DNA from: DSXH01 sp020724325
Lineage (GTDB): Bacteria; Bacteroidota; Ignavibacteria; Ignavibacteriales; Melioribacteraceae
Reading direction: 5' to 3'
Assembly (NCBI GenBank): GCA_040756515.1
Contig: JBFLYW010000041.1
Coordinates: 1-24,055 of the forward strand
Length of the DNA stretch: 24,055 nucleotides
A program made the translations under genes and the position numbers. Each line of letters begins with the position of its first letter. Positions within the stretch are counted from its first letter, which is position 1. The notes beneath the pieces were generated by a model. It was not told the origin of the DNA, ran no database searches, and was given only the letters and a program-made list of their open reading frames with translations. Of this stretch, positions 7,546 through 15,930 are shown in pieces.

Positions 7546-9135
7546 ATGCGATGGAGTAAAATTTTTTTGTTATTTATTCTTTTCAGTATCGCAAATCTTT
7601 CATTGAAAGCAAATCCTCCTGCCTATGTGTGGGAGTGGCAATTCTCTATTAAGAATTCAAGTAATCAATTTATAAGCGAAAGTATTACTGTTTACTATTA
7701 CAATTCAAACTCGAAAAATTATGAAGTATGCGGTGGAGGTTCTTCCCTTACTTACGGAAATTGGGGTAGTGGAACATGGAATGCTGTGGCAAACATCTCC
7801 GGAATTGATCCTGATCAACCCGATGCAACATTTACAATACCATATTATGATGAATATGTAGTAAGAATTGGCAACCAATATGTAAGGATCCAAAATGTTG
7901 GATATGCAGATGAGTCATTTTATTATTCAGGAGGATTGTTGAGCATCGGAGGAAACTATTCTGTAGTTGCATCAGGAACCTGGGCTGAGTATTCGATATT
8001 ACTAAAAAATAATTTTGCCGGTGGAGGAATGTACATTAATGCCGAATGGCATTCTAATATTCTTTTGGACGGAAAAACCGTTACAAGAGAAGGTTCAACA
8101 TTCCCGCACGAATTAACTGCTGTTGATGGGCAAACTGGAACTGATGGATATAAAAGACTTTGGAAAATTTGGTCAAACAATTATAGTCCAACCAGCCAAG
8201 CATTAAATTCTCCCGGCAATTATACATATGAAGCACGATTTTATAAAGAATTTAATTTGACTTTTGTTGCTAATAGCACAATGTATATCAACAGCAACCC
8301 AAGGACTTCTTCCTGGATTGAATATGTTAGAGAAATGAGTTCCAATTCAGCATACGCTGTAAATTATACTCAAAACTATATTGATTATACATTTACTAAT
8401 TGGTCAAGCGGAGGTCAATCATATTCCAGTCAGATTACAGCAACAGAACATAAAACTTACACTGCAGTTTATACCGGCAAACCGAACAACAATTACCGCT
8501 CAATAACTTTCAACACTTCTCAAGAAGGGCAGCCGGTTCAAGTAACCTGGTCAAAACATCCGCTCGATAACTCTGACATTACTCATTATGCTGTCTATAG
8601 AAAAGTTACTACATCTGGTACTCCAACTTTACTTACAACAGTTTCTGCAACAGGTTCAAGTTCTTATACTTATACTGATTATGAATATGCGATCTCAAGC
8701 GGAGAAAACAAAATACTTCTCTTTTATGATGTAAGAGCATATTATTCACCAAGCTCATCTTATTCAGATCCTTCTTTTGAAGGTGTTTACGGAGTTTATA
8801 ATATTAGCAAACAGCCGGATGAAGTGACTTATAACCAAACAAACTCAGAGCTGCCTACAACAATAACAGTAAGTAACTACCCCAACCCATTCAACCCAGC
8901 AACAACAATTAGTTATCAGTTGCCGGAGGAGAGTTTTGTAACCTTAAAAGTGTTCGATATACTTGGCAGAGAAGTAGCAGAATTAGTAAACGAACACAAA
9001 CCGGCTGGAATGTATAACGTAACATTTAATGCACGTAATCACGGGCGAAGCCGAGAGATAACGAGCGGTGTTTATATCTACACAATAACTGCAAACGGAA
9101 CTGTTCAAAGCAAGAAGATGCTCCTTGCAAAATAA
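7546..9135 (+). CDS. T9SS-secreted cargo protein, cassette 3
   Basis: A 529-residue exported protein. The frame is open from an ATG at 7489, but that codon lies inside the RNA element. The ATG at 7546 follows AGAGGAGA and opens a proper signal peptide (cleavage near LKA, residue ~22), so it was chosen. The N-terminal ~125 residues are Tyr/Asn/Ser-rich, beta-like and unlike the other cargos. Next comes the shared middle domain (NNFAGGGMYI...TGTDGYKRLWK), the FTNWSSGG...TYTAVYTG repeat, the Fn3-like segment, and the sorting domain starting YPNPFNP and ending SKKMLLAK. The C-terminal region is slightly more diverged than in cargos 1 and 2 (for example EQTNSELPTTITV-type changes and NHGRSREI). 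Function beyond surface secretion is not evident. Confidence 0.88.
   Translation: MRWSKIFLLFILFSIANLSLKANPPAYVWEWQFSIKNSSNQFISESITVYYYNSNSKNYEVCGGGSSLTYGNWGSGTWNAVANISGIDPDQPDATFTIPYYDEYVVRIGNQYVRIQNVGYADESFYYSGGLLSIGGNYSVVASGTWAEYSILLKNNFAGGGMYINAEWHSNILLDGKTVTREGSTFPHELTAVDGQTGTDGYKRLWKIWSNNYSPTSQALNSPGNYTYEARFYKEFNLTFVANSTMYINSNPRTSSWIEYVREMSSNSAYAVNYTQNYIDYTFTNWSSGGQSYSSQITATEHKTYTAVYTGKPNNNYRSITFNTSQEGQPVQVTWSKHPLDNSDITHYAVYRKVTTSGTPTLLTTVSATGSSSYTYTDYEYAISSGENKILLFYDVRAYYSPSSSYSDPSFEGVYGVYNISKQPDEVTYNQTNSELPTTITVSNYPNPFNPATTISYQLPEESFVTLKVFDILGREVAELVNEHKPAGMYNVTFNARNHGRSREITSGVYIYTITANGTVQSKKMLLAK
8520..9135 (+). repeat. Constant 616-bp cargo 3' module, copy 3
   Basis: Same length and frame as 2314-2929 and 5481-6096. 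It is nearly identical to them until about 8850 and then carries clustered differences through the sorting-domain coding part. Shared similarity with copy 1 also reaches upstream to about 8435. It marks the last cassette; the DNA after the stop differs from that after copies 1 and 2. Confidence 0.9.
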
Positions 9136-9153
9136 CCTTAATTAAATTTAGAA

Positions 9154-9187
9154 AGAGCCGCATCTCATTAATTGTGCAGCTCTTTTT
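9154..9187 (+). terminator. Intrinsic terminator closing the cassette array
   Basis: AGAGC-C-GCA pairs with TGC-A-GCTCT through a near-complete stem (one mismatch), followed immediately by TTTTT. This is the clearest rho-independent terminator in the array and is absent from the ends of cassettes 1 and 2. Confidence 0.8.
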
Positions 9188-9278
9188 ATTCACTTCTTTC
9201 GCTCCAAATTTATTAGGCATTTACATCTCAACTCAATAACTTTGTTCTGTCATTTTCCAATAACTATGGAAACAAAAA

Positions 9279-10418
9279 ATGAACTCACAATTATCAAGAA
9301 CAATTCTATTTCTATTACTAATTGGTATCGTAATCACATCTATCTGTAAAGCGCAGTCACAGATTCAATCAAAGCCGAAAACAAATATCGAAGATACATT
9401 AAAATTTCCGCGGAATGATAATTCGATGCCTGGTAAATATCCCGGCAAAGTTGTTCAGGTAAATCACGATAACTGTACTTCGGAGAATAAAATTATTTAT
9501 CAAGCCGCTTACGACATGATAGAAAAAGGGATGCTTTCATTAACCGGAGAAAAGCAAATTAAAGATGCATGGCTAAAGTTTGTATCGCCAAAAGAAAAAA
9601 TCGGTTTGAAAGTTAATCCGGTTGCCGGACCTCAATTATCAACAAGTGTTGAAGTTACTAAAGCAATTGTAAATCAACTTGAAATTGCCGGGGTGCCCAG
9701 AAGTAACATAATAATTTGGGACCGGCGCGAAGAACAATTATTTGAAGCTGGTTTTAATAACCAGAACTTTTCCGGTATAAAAATAATTGGTACGGAAAGA
9801 AAAGAGAATGGTTCGATGTATGATGAAAAAGGAAAACTCCACAGCTTAAAAATGATTGATTCAACATGGTACTATTGGGCTGACTGCGAAGAGAAATACG
9901 ATTCGGCTACAATTCCGTACATGGTTAATGAAGGGAAATATTCCTACTTCACAAAAATTGTTACACAAATGGTAGATAAAATTATCAATGTTCCGATATT
10001 GAAAAATGCCGGCTCCTCAGTAACGCTCTGCTTAAAAAATCTTGCTTATGGTTCAGTTACAAACACGGGACGGCTTCACCGTTTGCTCTGGGCAGAAACG
10101 TGTGCTGAGGTAAATGCATTTCCACCGCTTCGCGATAAAGTTGTATTGAATATTGTTGACGGAATTAAGGGATGTTTTAACGGCGGCCCGGGCGCTAATC
10201 CGCAGTTTTTCTGTGAATATAAAACTGTGCTTGTTGGAACAGATCCGGTTGCTGTTGATCGGGTAGGATACGACATTGTTATAAATGAAAGAATAAAAAG
10301 GGGTGTGCAAAAGGAAGAAAATGCACGCGGCAGAATATTTATGGATCTTGCTCAGGATCTTAATCTTGGTATCGCCGAATTAGAAAAAATTAAATGGGAA
10401 AAAATAGAACTAAAATAG
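9279..10418 (+). CDS. Exported DUF362-domain protein
   Basis: A 379-residue protein with an N-terminal signal segment (residues ~8-25, cleavage near CKAQ). The DUF362 pattern is visible: a KVVQVNHDNC strand (about residue 57), IGLKVNP (about 108), an NIIIWDRREEQLFEAGF stretch, KIINVPILKN, then LKNLAYGSVTNTGRLH and a closing GTDPVAVDRVGYDIV. Many DUF362 proteins carry ferredoxin-like CxxCxxC clusters. None is seen here, so this is a cluster-less member, and the function of this branch is unknown. The start ATG has only a weak upstream GGAAAC. It is separated by 81 bp from the next gene on the same strand, which probably forms a unit with it. Confidence 0.82.
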   Translation: MNSQLSRTILFLLLIGIVITSICKAQSQIQSKPKTNIEDTLKFPRNDNSMPGKYPGKVVQVNHDNCTSENKIIYQAAYDMIEKGMLSLTGEKQIKDAWLKFVSPKEKIGLKVNPVAGPQLSTSVEVTKAIVNQLEIAGVPRSNIIIWDRREEQLFEAGFNNQNFSGIKIIGTERKENGSMYDEKGKLHSLKMIDSTWYYWADCEEKYDSATIPYMVNEGKYSYFTKIVTQMVDKIINVPILKNAGSSVTLCLKNLAYGSVTNTGRLHRLLWAETCAEVNAFPPLRDKVVLNIVDGIKGCFNGGPGANPQFFCEYKTVLVGTDPVAVDRVGYDIVINERIKRGVQKEENARGRIFMDLAQDLNLGIAELEKIKWEKIELK

Positions 10419-10433
10419 AATTAAAATTCTTTC

Positions 10434-10477
10434 GATCCGCGCAAATCATAATTAATCTGCGGCATCTGTGTTCTATT
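10434..10477. repeat. Interspersed intergenic repeat (GATCCGCGCAAATC type)
   Basis: The text GATCCGCGCAAATC...AATCTGCGGCATCTGTG has internal near-repetition (ATCCGCG, ATCTGCG, ATCTGTG). It resembles short intergenic repeats that I recall from many Bacteroidota-group genomes. Only one copy is seen in this window, so repeat status rests on recall. Confidence 0.35.
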
Positions 10478-10499
10478 AATATTTATAGACGAGCGTAAC

Positions 10500-11366
10500 A
10501 TGAAAGTATTAAAAAATATTTTTTTCTTTTTAGTGTTGACAATATCAATCAATGCTCAGGTAACCGACTTCCCCAAATTGAAAGAAGCTGATTTCCCCGG
10601 ATTGAAAATAACGCGCGAACAAATTTTTGATGGAAGCAGTCTCTGGGGATATATTAACGGTGGTGCCGATATTTTTCTTGAATATGGCTTTGATAAACTA
10701 TTACTTCAGGAAATTGAATCGGGCGGGTTAAAAATAAAGATCGAGCTGTACAGAATGACCAGCCCTTCTTCAGCGTTCGGAATTTATTCGGTTTCTCATT
10801 ACAAATGCGAAGATAAAATAAAGTCTGTGTATTACAGCTGTATCACACAGTATCAGATTCAATGTATAGTGGATTGTTATTACATCTCAATTATAAACAC
10901 TAACGGCAGCATCGAAGAACAGGAATTAGCCAATAAATTAATCGGGAAAATTATTACCGGTATATGCGGAACCAATTTTATTCCACCACAAATATTTAAT
11001 AACAAACTCCTCTTAGCTTACCACGATCAATTAAAATATTTTAAAGGAATGCTTGGCTTGCAAATCGGAATGATGGAATGGTACGACTACTTTGACGGTC
11101 TGGAAGGATTCGATGTTTTTGTCCTTCCAATTTCCTTAGACGACAATTCAGTTTATGTAGCTCATATTAAATTTAATTCCGGTGCGTCTGTAAATACATT
11201 TTTAAGTCGTGTTGGCATTGAACTTAATCCTTCTGCCAAATATTCAAAAAGTGAAGGAGAAAATAATTTCAGAATTGTAAAAATGTTGAATAATAACGAA
11301 ATGATTTTGGTTGAAGGGAAAATTAGTATATCTAAACTGGAGGCATTTGCAAAACAGATATGGTAA
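10500..11366 (+). CDS. Exported DUF6599-like protein
   Basis: A 288-residue protein with a signal peptide ending INA at residue 19. The best landmark is LWGYINGGADIFLEYGF at about residues 48-64. With the later SPSSAFGIYS and a domain near GMMEWYDYF, this fits the family I know as DUF6599, although assignment from sequence alone is tentative. Four Cys residues in the middle (KCEDK, YSCITQ, QCIVDCY) could form disulfides after export. It follows the DUF362 gene by 81 bp on the same strand and precedes a hairpin, so the two exported proteins probably act together. The process is unknown. Confidence 0.68.
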   Translation: MKVLKNIFFFLVLTISINAQVTDFPKLKEADFPGLKITREQIFDGSSLWGYINGGADIFLEYGFDKLLLQEIESGGLKIKIELYRMTSPSSAFGIYSVSHYKCEDKIKSVYYSCITQYQIQCIVDCYYISIINTNGSIEEQELANKLIGKIITGICGTNFIPPQIFNNKLLLAYHDQLKYFKGMLGLQIGMMEWYDYFDGLEGFDVFVLPISLDDNSVYVAHIKFNSGASVNTFLSRVGIELNPSAKYSKSEGENNFRIVKMLNNNEMILVEGKISISKLEAFAKQIW

Positions 11367-11374
11367 GTAAAAGA

Positions 11375-11401
11375 AATTTCACTGAGTTTCTAAGTGAAAT
11401 T
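11375..11401 (+). terminator. Hairpin after the DUF6599-like gene
   Basis: AATTTCACT (11375-11383) and AGTGAAATT (11393-11401) are perfect 9-bp arms around a 9-nt loop, nine bases after the stop codon. No T run follows, so termination activity is uncertain. Confidence 0.5.
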
Positions 11402-11446
11402 ACTGAGGAATAGAGAGCTTAAAGAATAATCCTCTGATACTATTTT

Positions 11447-11834
11447 TTAAAACGGGGAAATGACGGTTGATAAGCAGCCCAATCTTTTATTTGCATGTTT
11501 AAGATAAGTTAAAATCTGAGCTTCATGAACGGGAAAAATTGCATCTTGCGATTTCAATTCTACAATTACTTCGCTTTCTACTCACAAACCAGCGCTCGAT
11601 AGCCGCATTTCAGTTTTATTTCCTTATAATAACTGGAATCGGTTTTTGTCTTTCATACCTTACTCTTCGCATTCTTAATAAATAGCTAGGACATATCTCA
11701 TAAGCTGATTCAAGCAAACCGCATCCTGAATGTTTATGTACTTCTACTTCAATTCTTATTCCCTCTCTTGTTAATTCAATAATTTGCATGCTCTCTGTAT
11801 CTCCGTTATTAGTCGGTGATTCTCCGTCTAACAT
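11447..11834 (-). pseudogene. GxxExxY family protein (PD-(D/E)XK-like), frameshifted remnant
   Basis: Read from 11834 downward, the first frame gives ELTREGIRIEVEVHK..GCGLLESAYE and QKPIPVII, the N-terminal half of the GxxExxY family with its G-x-x-E-x-x-Y signature (GLLESAY). It then stops. A second frame supplies LKCGYRALVCE and a third supplies EVIVELKSQD...VHEAQILTYLK, ending at 11447-11449. Those are the expected following blocks, including the E-x-K of the nuclease-like core and VHEAQ. At least two frame changes are needed to join them, so the gene is dead as written. The family is often found next to unrelated genes and its role is unclear. The frame positions were translated by hand. 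Confidence 0.82.
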
Positions 11835-11844
11835 TTTATTCTAT

Positions 11845-12489
11845 CTATTTAACAATTTTAAATATCTCAATCTTTTTAAAGTAGCCTACAAAAAACTTTT
11901 TCCCTTTTTGAAGATTGATATAATAGGAATAAATTTCTTTCATCCCGTTTTTTTCCGCAAGACAAACAAATTCTTTTACATCAAATAATTTTATTACAGA
12001 GGATAATTTCCTTATCGATTCAAACTCGGTATCAGAAACCGGCTGAGATAATTCGCCTGGCGTCTGCAGCACCACGCACAGAATACCGCCATAGTTCAGC
12101 CAAGTAGGGATTTTCGTAAGAAGTTTTTGCACATCAACATACTCAAATATTAATGCTGCATGAATCATTTCGAAACAATCATTTTTTATATCAAGCTGAT
12201 CTATATCTGCGCAGAGAAGATTGAGCATTTTAAGTTCTTCAGCAAACCATGCTCGGCATTCTGCAAGATACTTGTAATTAATATCTACGCCTAAGAGTAA
12301 ATCGAATTTACGATCTATCAGATGTTCAAAGCCGTTACCATTTGTACATCCAAGGATACAAAGCGAACGCGGATTAAATTGATCCAGTGCTTTTCGGAAA
12401 ATTTCATTTAACACCCCGAGCTGCTGTACCCCTGGCGCCATCATATGTTCTTCGTATTCATTCGAAGGTATTTGCTGCCATGGATTCAT
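11845..12489 (-). CDS. Class I SAM-dependent methyltransferase
   Basis: A 214-residue protein beginning MNPWQQIPSNEYEEHM. The frame is open to a GTG at 12543, but that would add 18 residues without a ribosome site or similarity to the usual fold start, so the ATG at 12489 was chosen. No strong Shine-Dalgarno precedes it. The Rossmann core is visible: motif I LCILGCTNGNG at residues ~43-53, the acidic end of strand 2 in LGVDIN (Asp 69), LLCADIDQLDI, then MIHAALIFEYVD and the proline-containing turn around LNYGGILCVVLQTP. Motif I has Cys-Thr-Asn where GxGxG members usually have G-A-G, typical of looser family members. The substrate cannot be told. It lies downstream of the 1057-residue exported protein on the same strand, 111 bp away. 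Confidence 0.8.
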   Translation of the reverse strand: MNPWQQIPSNEYEEHMMAPGVQQLGVLNEIFRKALDQFNPRSLCILGCTNGNGFEHLIDRKFDLLLGVDINYKYLAECRAWFAEELKMLNLLCADIDQLDIKNDCFEMIHAALIFEYVDVQKLLTKIPTWLNYGGILCVVLQTPGELSQPVSDTEFESIRKLSSVIKLFDVKEFVCLAEKNGMKEIYSYYINLQKGKKFFVGYFKKIEIFKIVK

Positions 12490-12600
12490 AAATAATTCTA
12501 TTAGATAATTACATTTATTAAATACAAGCCGTGAGTAAACCACCCGTACCTATAAAGGTAAAAAAAGGAGCGGTTTGAGATCATCTAGTTTCTTATTTAA

Positions 12601-15600
12601 TTATAAATTGACTTCCAATAATTGGTTTGAATGATAACCTTTCTTAATAATTTTACTTCCTTTAAAGATTGCCCACGCCGGCATTGTTTGATGTGCTTTT
12701 GTCATCTGATACAATTGCTGTGCGCTGTTGCCTATAAAAATATAAACTGTTTTGTTCGGATTATAAGGATTAGGGAATGTAAGATACAATCCGTCGTCGT
12801 TATTATTATATAATGTTCCGTTCCATTTGAAAAAATACTTTCCACAATCAACGTCAAGTTTTTCTAATAATTTTTTTGCAAATGAATTTTCTGAGGGTCC
12901 GCCAAGAATTATAAGGTCGTTTGCGGTAAGTTCTTGTTCGTCAACTTCGCTGTCTTTCTTAATCGGTTGAAATACTTCTGTAAACCGATCTGCAACCATT
13001 TTCTGGTAACGGAGTGCAATTGTATGGTTAGCTTCTATCTGCTGTGTTGTTCCGTAAATAATTAGTGTTGTTGAAAAATCGTCAAAGAAATTTTGATAGG
13101 TATAGAAATATTTACGCTGAACAGGAATATCATTTCCATAATTGAAAATTATTTTGTCGGGTTTATCTTTCAGAACAAATTCAAATCTCTGCTGGCTGCT
13201 GTTTACTTCCAGCAATTTTACTATCCGCTCTTTCCCTAAATCAACAGCAAGAGTTGTATAAAATTTATAAGCAGGATTATTCTGAATAACATTGATGGCT
13301 AATATCCATTTGTCATCCGATTGAATGGTATTTGAATTAATTGTAACTGCCGGAACGTCATCCCTTTCGAGCCATTGAAGAATAAAATTTCGTAATTGTC
13401 TGCCGGATGTTTTTTCTGCTGTTTGAATAAATTGTTCGTTGGTTATATTTTTTTCCCTAAACTCGGAATGAACTTTATTCATCACTTCTGCAAAAACTTT
13501 ATTACCGAGCATCAACCTTAATTGATGCAGCAAATAAGTTCCCTTTATTCTCGGGATCTGATAATTGTTATACTTATCATAAACTTTTTTAGCATTCACA
13601 GGTGCAAGGTTTCCCTCTTTGTTAATTACATACAACAGCCGGTAATTCAGTTCTGTTAATTCATCTTTAGAAAAGCTAACTGCTGCGGCATCAATATTTG
13701 CCGGCATTTGTCTTAGAAAATTATAATATGCGGCAGTAGAGCTTACAAACCAATTCTCTTTTTCGGATGATGGATATACCGTTCCTTTCCATAAAGTACT
13801 TTTGTCAAAAGAATAAACTTCCTTTACTTCGCTTAATACGGTTGAAGGATCTTTTGCAGTTAGTTGAAGCGGCGTTTTATTTCTTAATTCCTTCAGTCTA
13901 TTGGCAACATAAACGGGATTAGCAACTGTATATCCTAACGTAAATCTTGTGAGCGAATTTGGTAAATCAGGCATTCGTCCGTTCTCTCCTACAAACTGTT
14001 CACGTAGAGTTACTTTGCCGCTGTGCGCAAAAAACATAAGGTTCTCAGCCATATCCGATGTTGTAACTTTGCCATCGCAAGCATGTGGACGATTAATAGG
14101 CGAAGAATTCCACAAATTAAATGCTGCTGTTTGATCAATATTCCCTTTCGTTTCCTTATAAAAATTCCAGAATGCGATATCGCGGTTAGCCGGTCGCCAA
14201 ATAATATCGACCGGGGATTCTTCGGTATTCTGGATATATTCTTTTCTAACTTCGAGGTCTTTATTGTTGTTGTTACTCCAGTAAAAATCTTTAGCTTCGT
14301 TGTACCACTCCTGTTTAGAGCTTCTCCATAATTTCCACTTGTATGTTCCGAGTAGAAGAATTGCAATCTCATTTTTCTTTACGTCGCCAATCAGCCAGTC
14401 GTTTGTGTACATTCCATTATTCTTTGTTGTCATAATTTTTACTACGTCATCAATGCTGTTGGCATATTGAGCCGCCTTTCGGATTCTATTTGATTGGGGG
14501 ATTCCATCTGGGTTATAAGGAGTTTGCTGCACGGTAGTTTCGCCAAGCATAATTCCCGCACTGTTGATATAAAAATCGGCTCCTGAATGGATTCCTCCCG
14601 GATAGGTTTGATATACCAGCCGGTTTCCCTCCGAGGGCTGAACATCGGTAATTACATTCCAGTGATAACCCGTATATCCGCCCCACATAAAAATTTGTCC
14701 GTATACAATTTTACCATCTTTAGTAGCTGAGTTATTTGCCAGGAAAGCAGAACATTTATGAAGCCGTTCTGTAACGTTAAGTTCATCCTCGTTAGATAAA
14801 AAACTTTTGCCGGTTAATGGATTTGGTGTAACGCGGAGAGCGCTTTGTATGTAATCCAGATCAATAGAAGAATTGATAGAAACTATATCAAGAAAATCTA
14901 CTGCACGGTCGAATACTTTAGCTCCGGCTTTTGCCGCACCATCGGCTATGCCTTTCATCTCGGTTAAATATTCTTCATCATATTTACGCAGCAACATTGC
15001 ATCAACTTCAAAACGTGTTCTATTCCATCCGCCTTGAGGATCGGAATTATTATAATTAACCGCAAGTTTCTCTATAAAGGTTTTTATCTCTTCTGCTAAC
15101 AAATAACCGTATTGATAACCACGCTGATACGGTTTACCTTCTATGTGAACAAAGATCCAGCCCTTGTCTTCATATCGAAACGCCGGACCGTACCACTTAA
15201 CGGTTTTAAGCGGAATATATTCGGATATATCTGTTACCTCCGTAATCTCAACATCATCAAACCAAGCTTTACCCTGTGCATTTCCATTATAACCAAAGTG
15301 GAGCCGAATTCGATCTTTCGATTTTGTTGCAACAAACATTACCTCAACTTTTTCCCAGTCTCTTGTTGAACCAACAGAAGCTGAACTGTTAGTAAATGGA
15401 AAAGATTCCATTGTAACTGCAGCGGCTACGGGTGTTGGGTATTGATCTGCAGAATTTGTAAATGCGTTTTCTGTTTTTATCCATGTACTAATTTTGTATA
15501 TATGACCGATCTTTAGATTAATTTCTTCTGACGATAATGTGCTCTGTGCCCAGTTATCATGGTTCATAAAAGCAGAAGTGCTGCCGGATTTGGATCTATC

Positions 15601-15774
15601 TTTTACAAATTCAACCTTTCCACTCGATTCAGCTTTCCAGCTTTCTGCATCTCCTTGAGTGCTAAGTTTTTCGAATCCGGGATTATTAATTTTTATTAGA
15701 TTGGACTGTGCAAATGTAATATTAATTGTAAATGATAAGAGTGCAGATAAAAAAAGAATGGTTTCCTTTCTCAT
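12601..15774 (-). CDS. Exported phospholipase-B-like/C45 Ntn-hydrolase fused to an M1-peptidase-like tail
   Basis: A 1057-residue exported protein with a signal peptide at residues 1-22 (ending TFAQ). Residues ~25-180 form a jelly-roll, CBM-like domain (NPGFEKL..., WFDDVEI). Residues ~205-610 match the phospholipase-B-like/C45 acyltransferase fold: GYQYGYLLAEEI near 220, HKCSAFLANN with Cys 341 as the probable autoprocessing nucleophile, GGYTGYHWNV, and RPHACDGKV near 562. Residues ~670-805 resemble the helical C-terminal part of M1 peptidases (IKGTYLLHQLRLMLG, SGRQLRNFILQWLE), but no HEXXH zinc site is present. The last ~190 residues (LIILGGPSENS, FPNPYNPNKTVYIFIGNS) look like a domain that follows secreted hydrolases. 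It may cleave amide or ester bonds in the periplasm or outside the cell; the substrate is unknown. It is divergent from the aldo/keto reductase gene. Confidence 0.78.
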   Translation of the reverse strand: MRKETILFLSALLSFTINITFAQSNLIKINNPGFEKLSTQGDAESWKAESSGKVEFVKDRSKSGSTSAFMNHDNWAQSTLSSEEINLKIGHIYKISTWIKTENAFTNSADQYPTPVAAAVTMESFPFTNSSASVGSTRDWEKVEVMFVATKSKDRIRLHFGYNGNAQGKAWFDDVEITEVTDISEYIPLKTVKWYGPAFRYEDKGWIFVHIEGKPYQRGYQYGYLLAEEIKTFIEKLAVNYNNSDPQGGWNRTRFEVDAMLLRKYDEEYLTEMKGIADGAAKAGAKVFDRAVDFLDIVSINSSIDLDYIQSALRVTPNPLTGKSFLSNEDELNVTERLHKCSAFLANNSATKDGKIVYGQIFMWGGYTGYHWNVITDVQPSEGNRLVYQTYPGGIHSGADFYINSAGIMLGETTVQQTPYNPDGIPQSNRIRKAAQYANSIDDVVKIMTTKNNGMYTNDWLIGDVKKNEIAILLLGTYKWKLWRSSKQEWYNEAKDFYWSNNNNKDLEVRKEYIQNTEESPVDIIWRPANRDIAFWNFYKETKGNIDQTAAFNLWNSSPINRPHACDGKVTTSDMAENLMFFAHSGKVTLREQFVGENGRMPDLPNSLTRFTLGYTVANPVYVANRLKELRNKTPLQLTAKDPSTVLSEVKEVYSFDKSTLWKGTVYPSSEKENWFVSSTAAYYNFLRQMPANIDAAAVSFSKDELTELNYRLLYVINKEGNLAPVNAKKVYDKYNNYQIPRIKGTYLLHQLRLMLGNKVFAEVMNKVHSEFREKNITNEQFIQTAEKTSGRQLRNFILQWLERDDVPAVTINSNTIQSDDKWILAINVIQNNPAYKFYTTLAVDLGKERIVKLLEVNSSQQRFEFVLKDKPDKIIFNYGNDIPVQRKYFYTYQNFFDDFSTTLIIYGTTQQIEANHTIALRYQKMVADRFTEVFQPIKKDSEVDEQELTANDLIILGGPSENSFAKKLLEKLDVDCGKYFFKWNGTLYNNNDDGLYLTFPNPYNPNKTVYIFIGNSAQQLYQMTKAHQTMPAWAIFKGSKIIKKGYHSNQLLEVNL

Positions 15775-15804
15775 TGTGATCTCTGAATTTTTTGACTTTG
15801 AATG

Positions 15805-15836
15805 TAAAGATAATGATAATGCTGGTAGTTTTGAAA
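15805..15836 (-). promoter_or_regulatory. Possible Bacteroidota-type promoter of the 1057-residue protein gene
   Basis: On the minus strand, TTTC (15836-15833) is followed by 20 nt and TATCTTTA (15812-15805), close to the TTTG-N19-21-TAnnTTTG pattern of Bacteroidota. It lies about 30 nt before the ATG at 15774. The match is partial and this group's consensus may differ. Confidence 0.3.
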
Positions 15837-15930
15837 GTGAAAAAGGATTTTATAAAAAGGTGTTGCTAAAAATAAATCTTCTTTTAAGTAAGATACATTA
15901 TTTTTATAATAAGAAATCGGGAGTAAAAGA

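Noticed and set aside
1..9190. CRISPR array or other short-spaced repeat array
   Set aside because: The repeats here are long coding and leader copies spaced ~3 kb apart. No 20-40-bp repeats with regular spacers and no cas genes were seen.
12544..12600. ACCTATAAAGGT followed by an A run as a terminator for the large minus-strand gene
   Set aside because: On the minus strand the T run comes before the hairpin rather than after it, so it does not fit an intrinsic terminator for that gene.
13949..14372. Open frames of 60-120 codons on both strands inside the 1057-residue gene
   Set aside because: They are shadows of a long, domain-supported coding sequence and show no protein motifs of their own.
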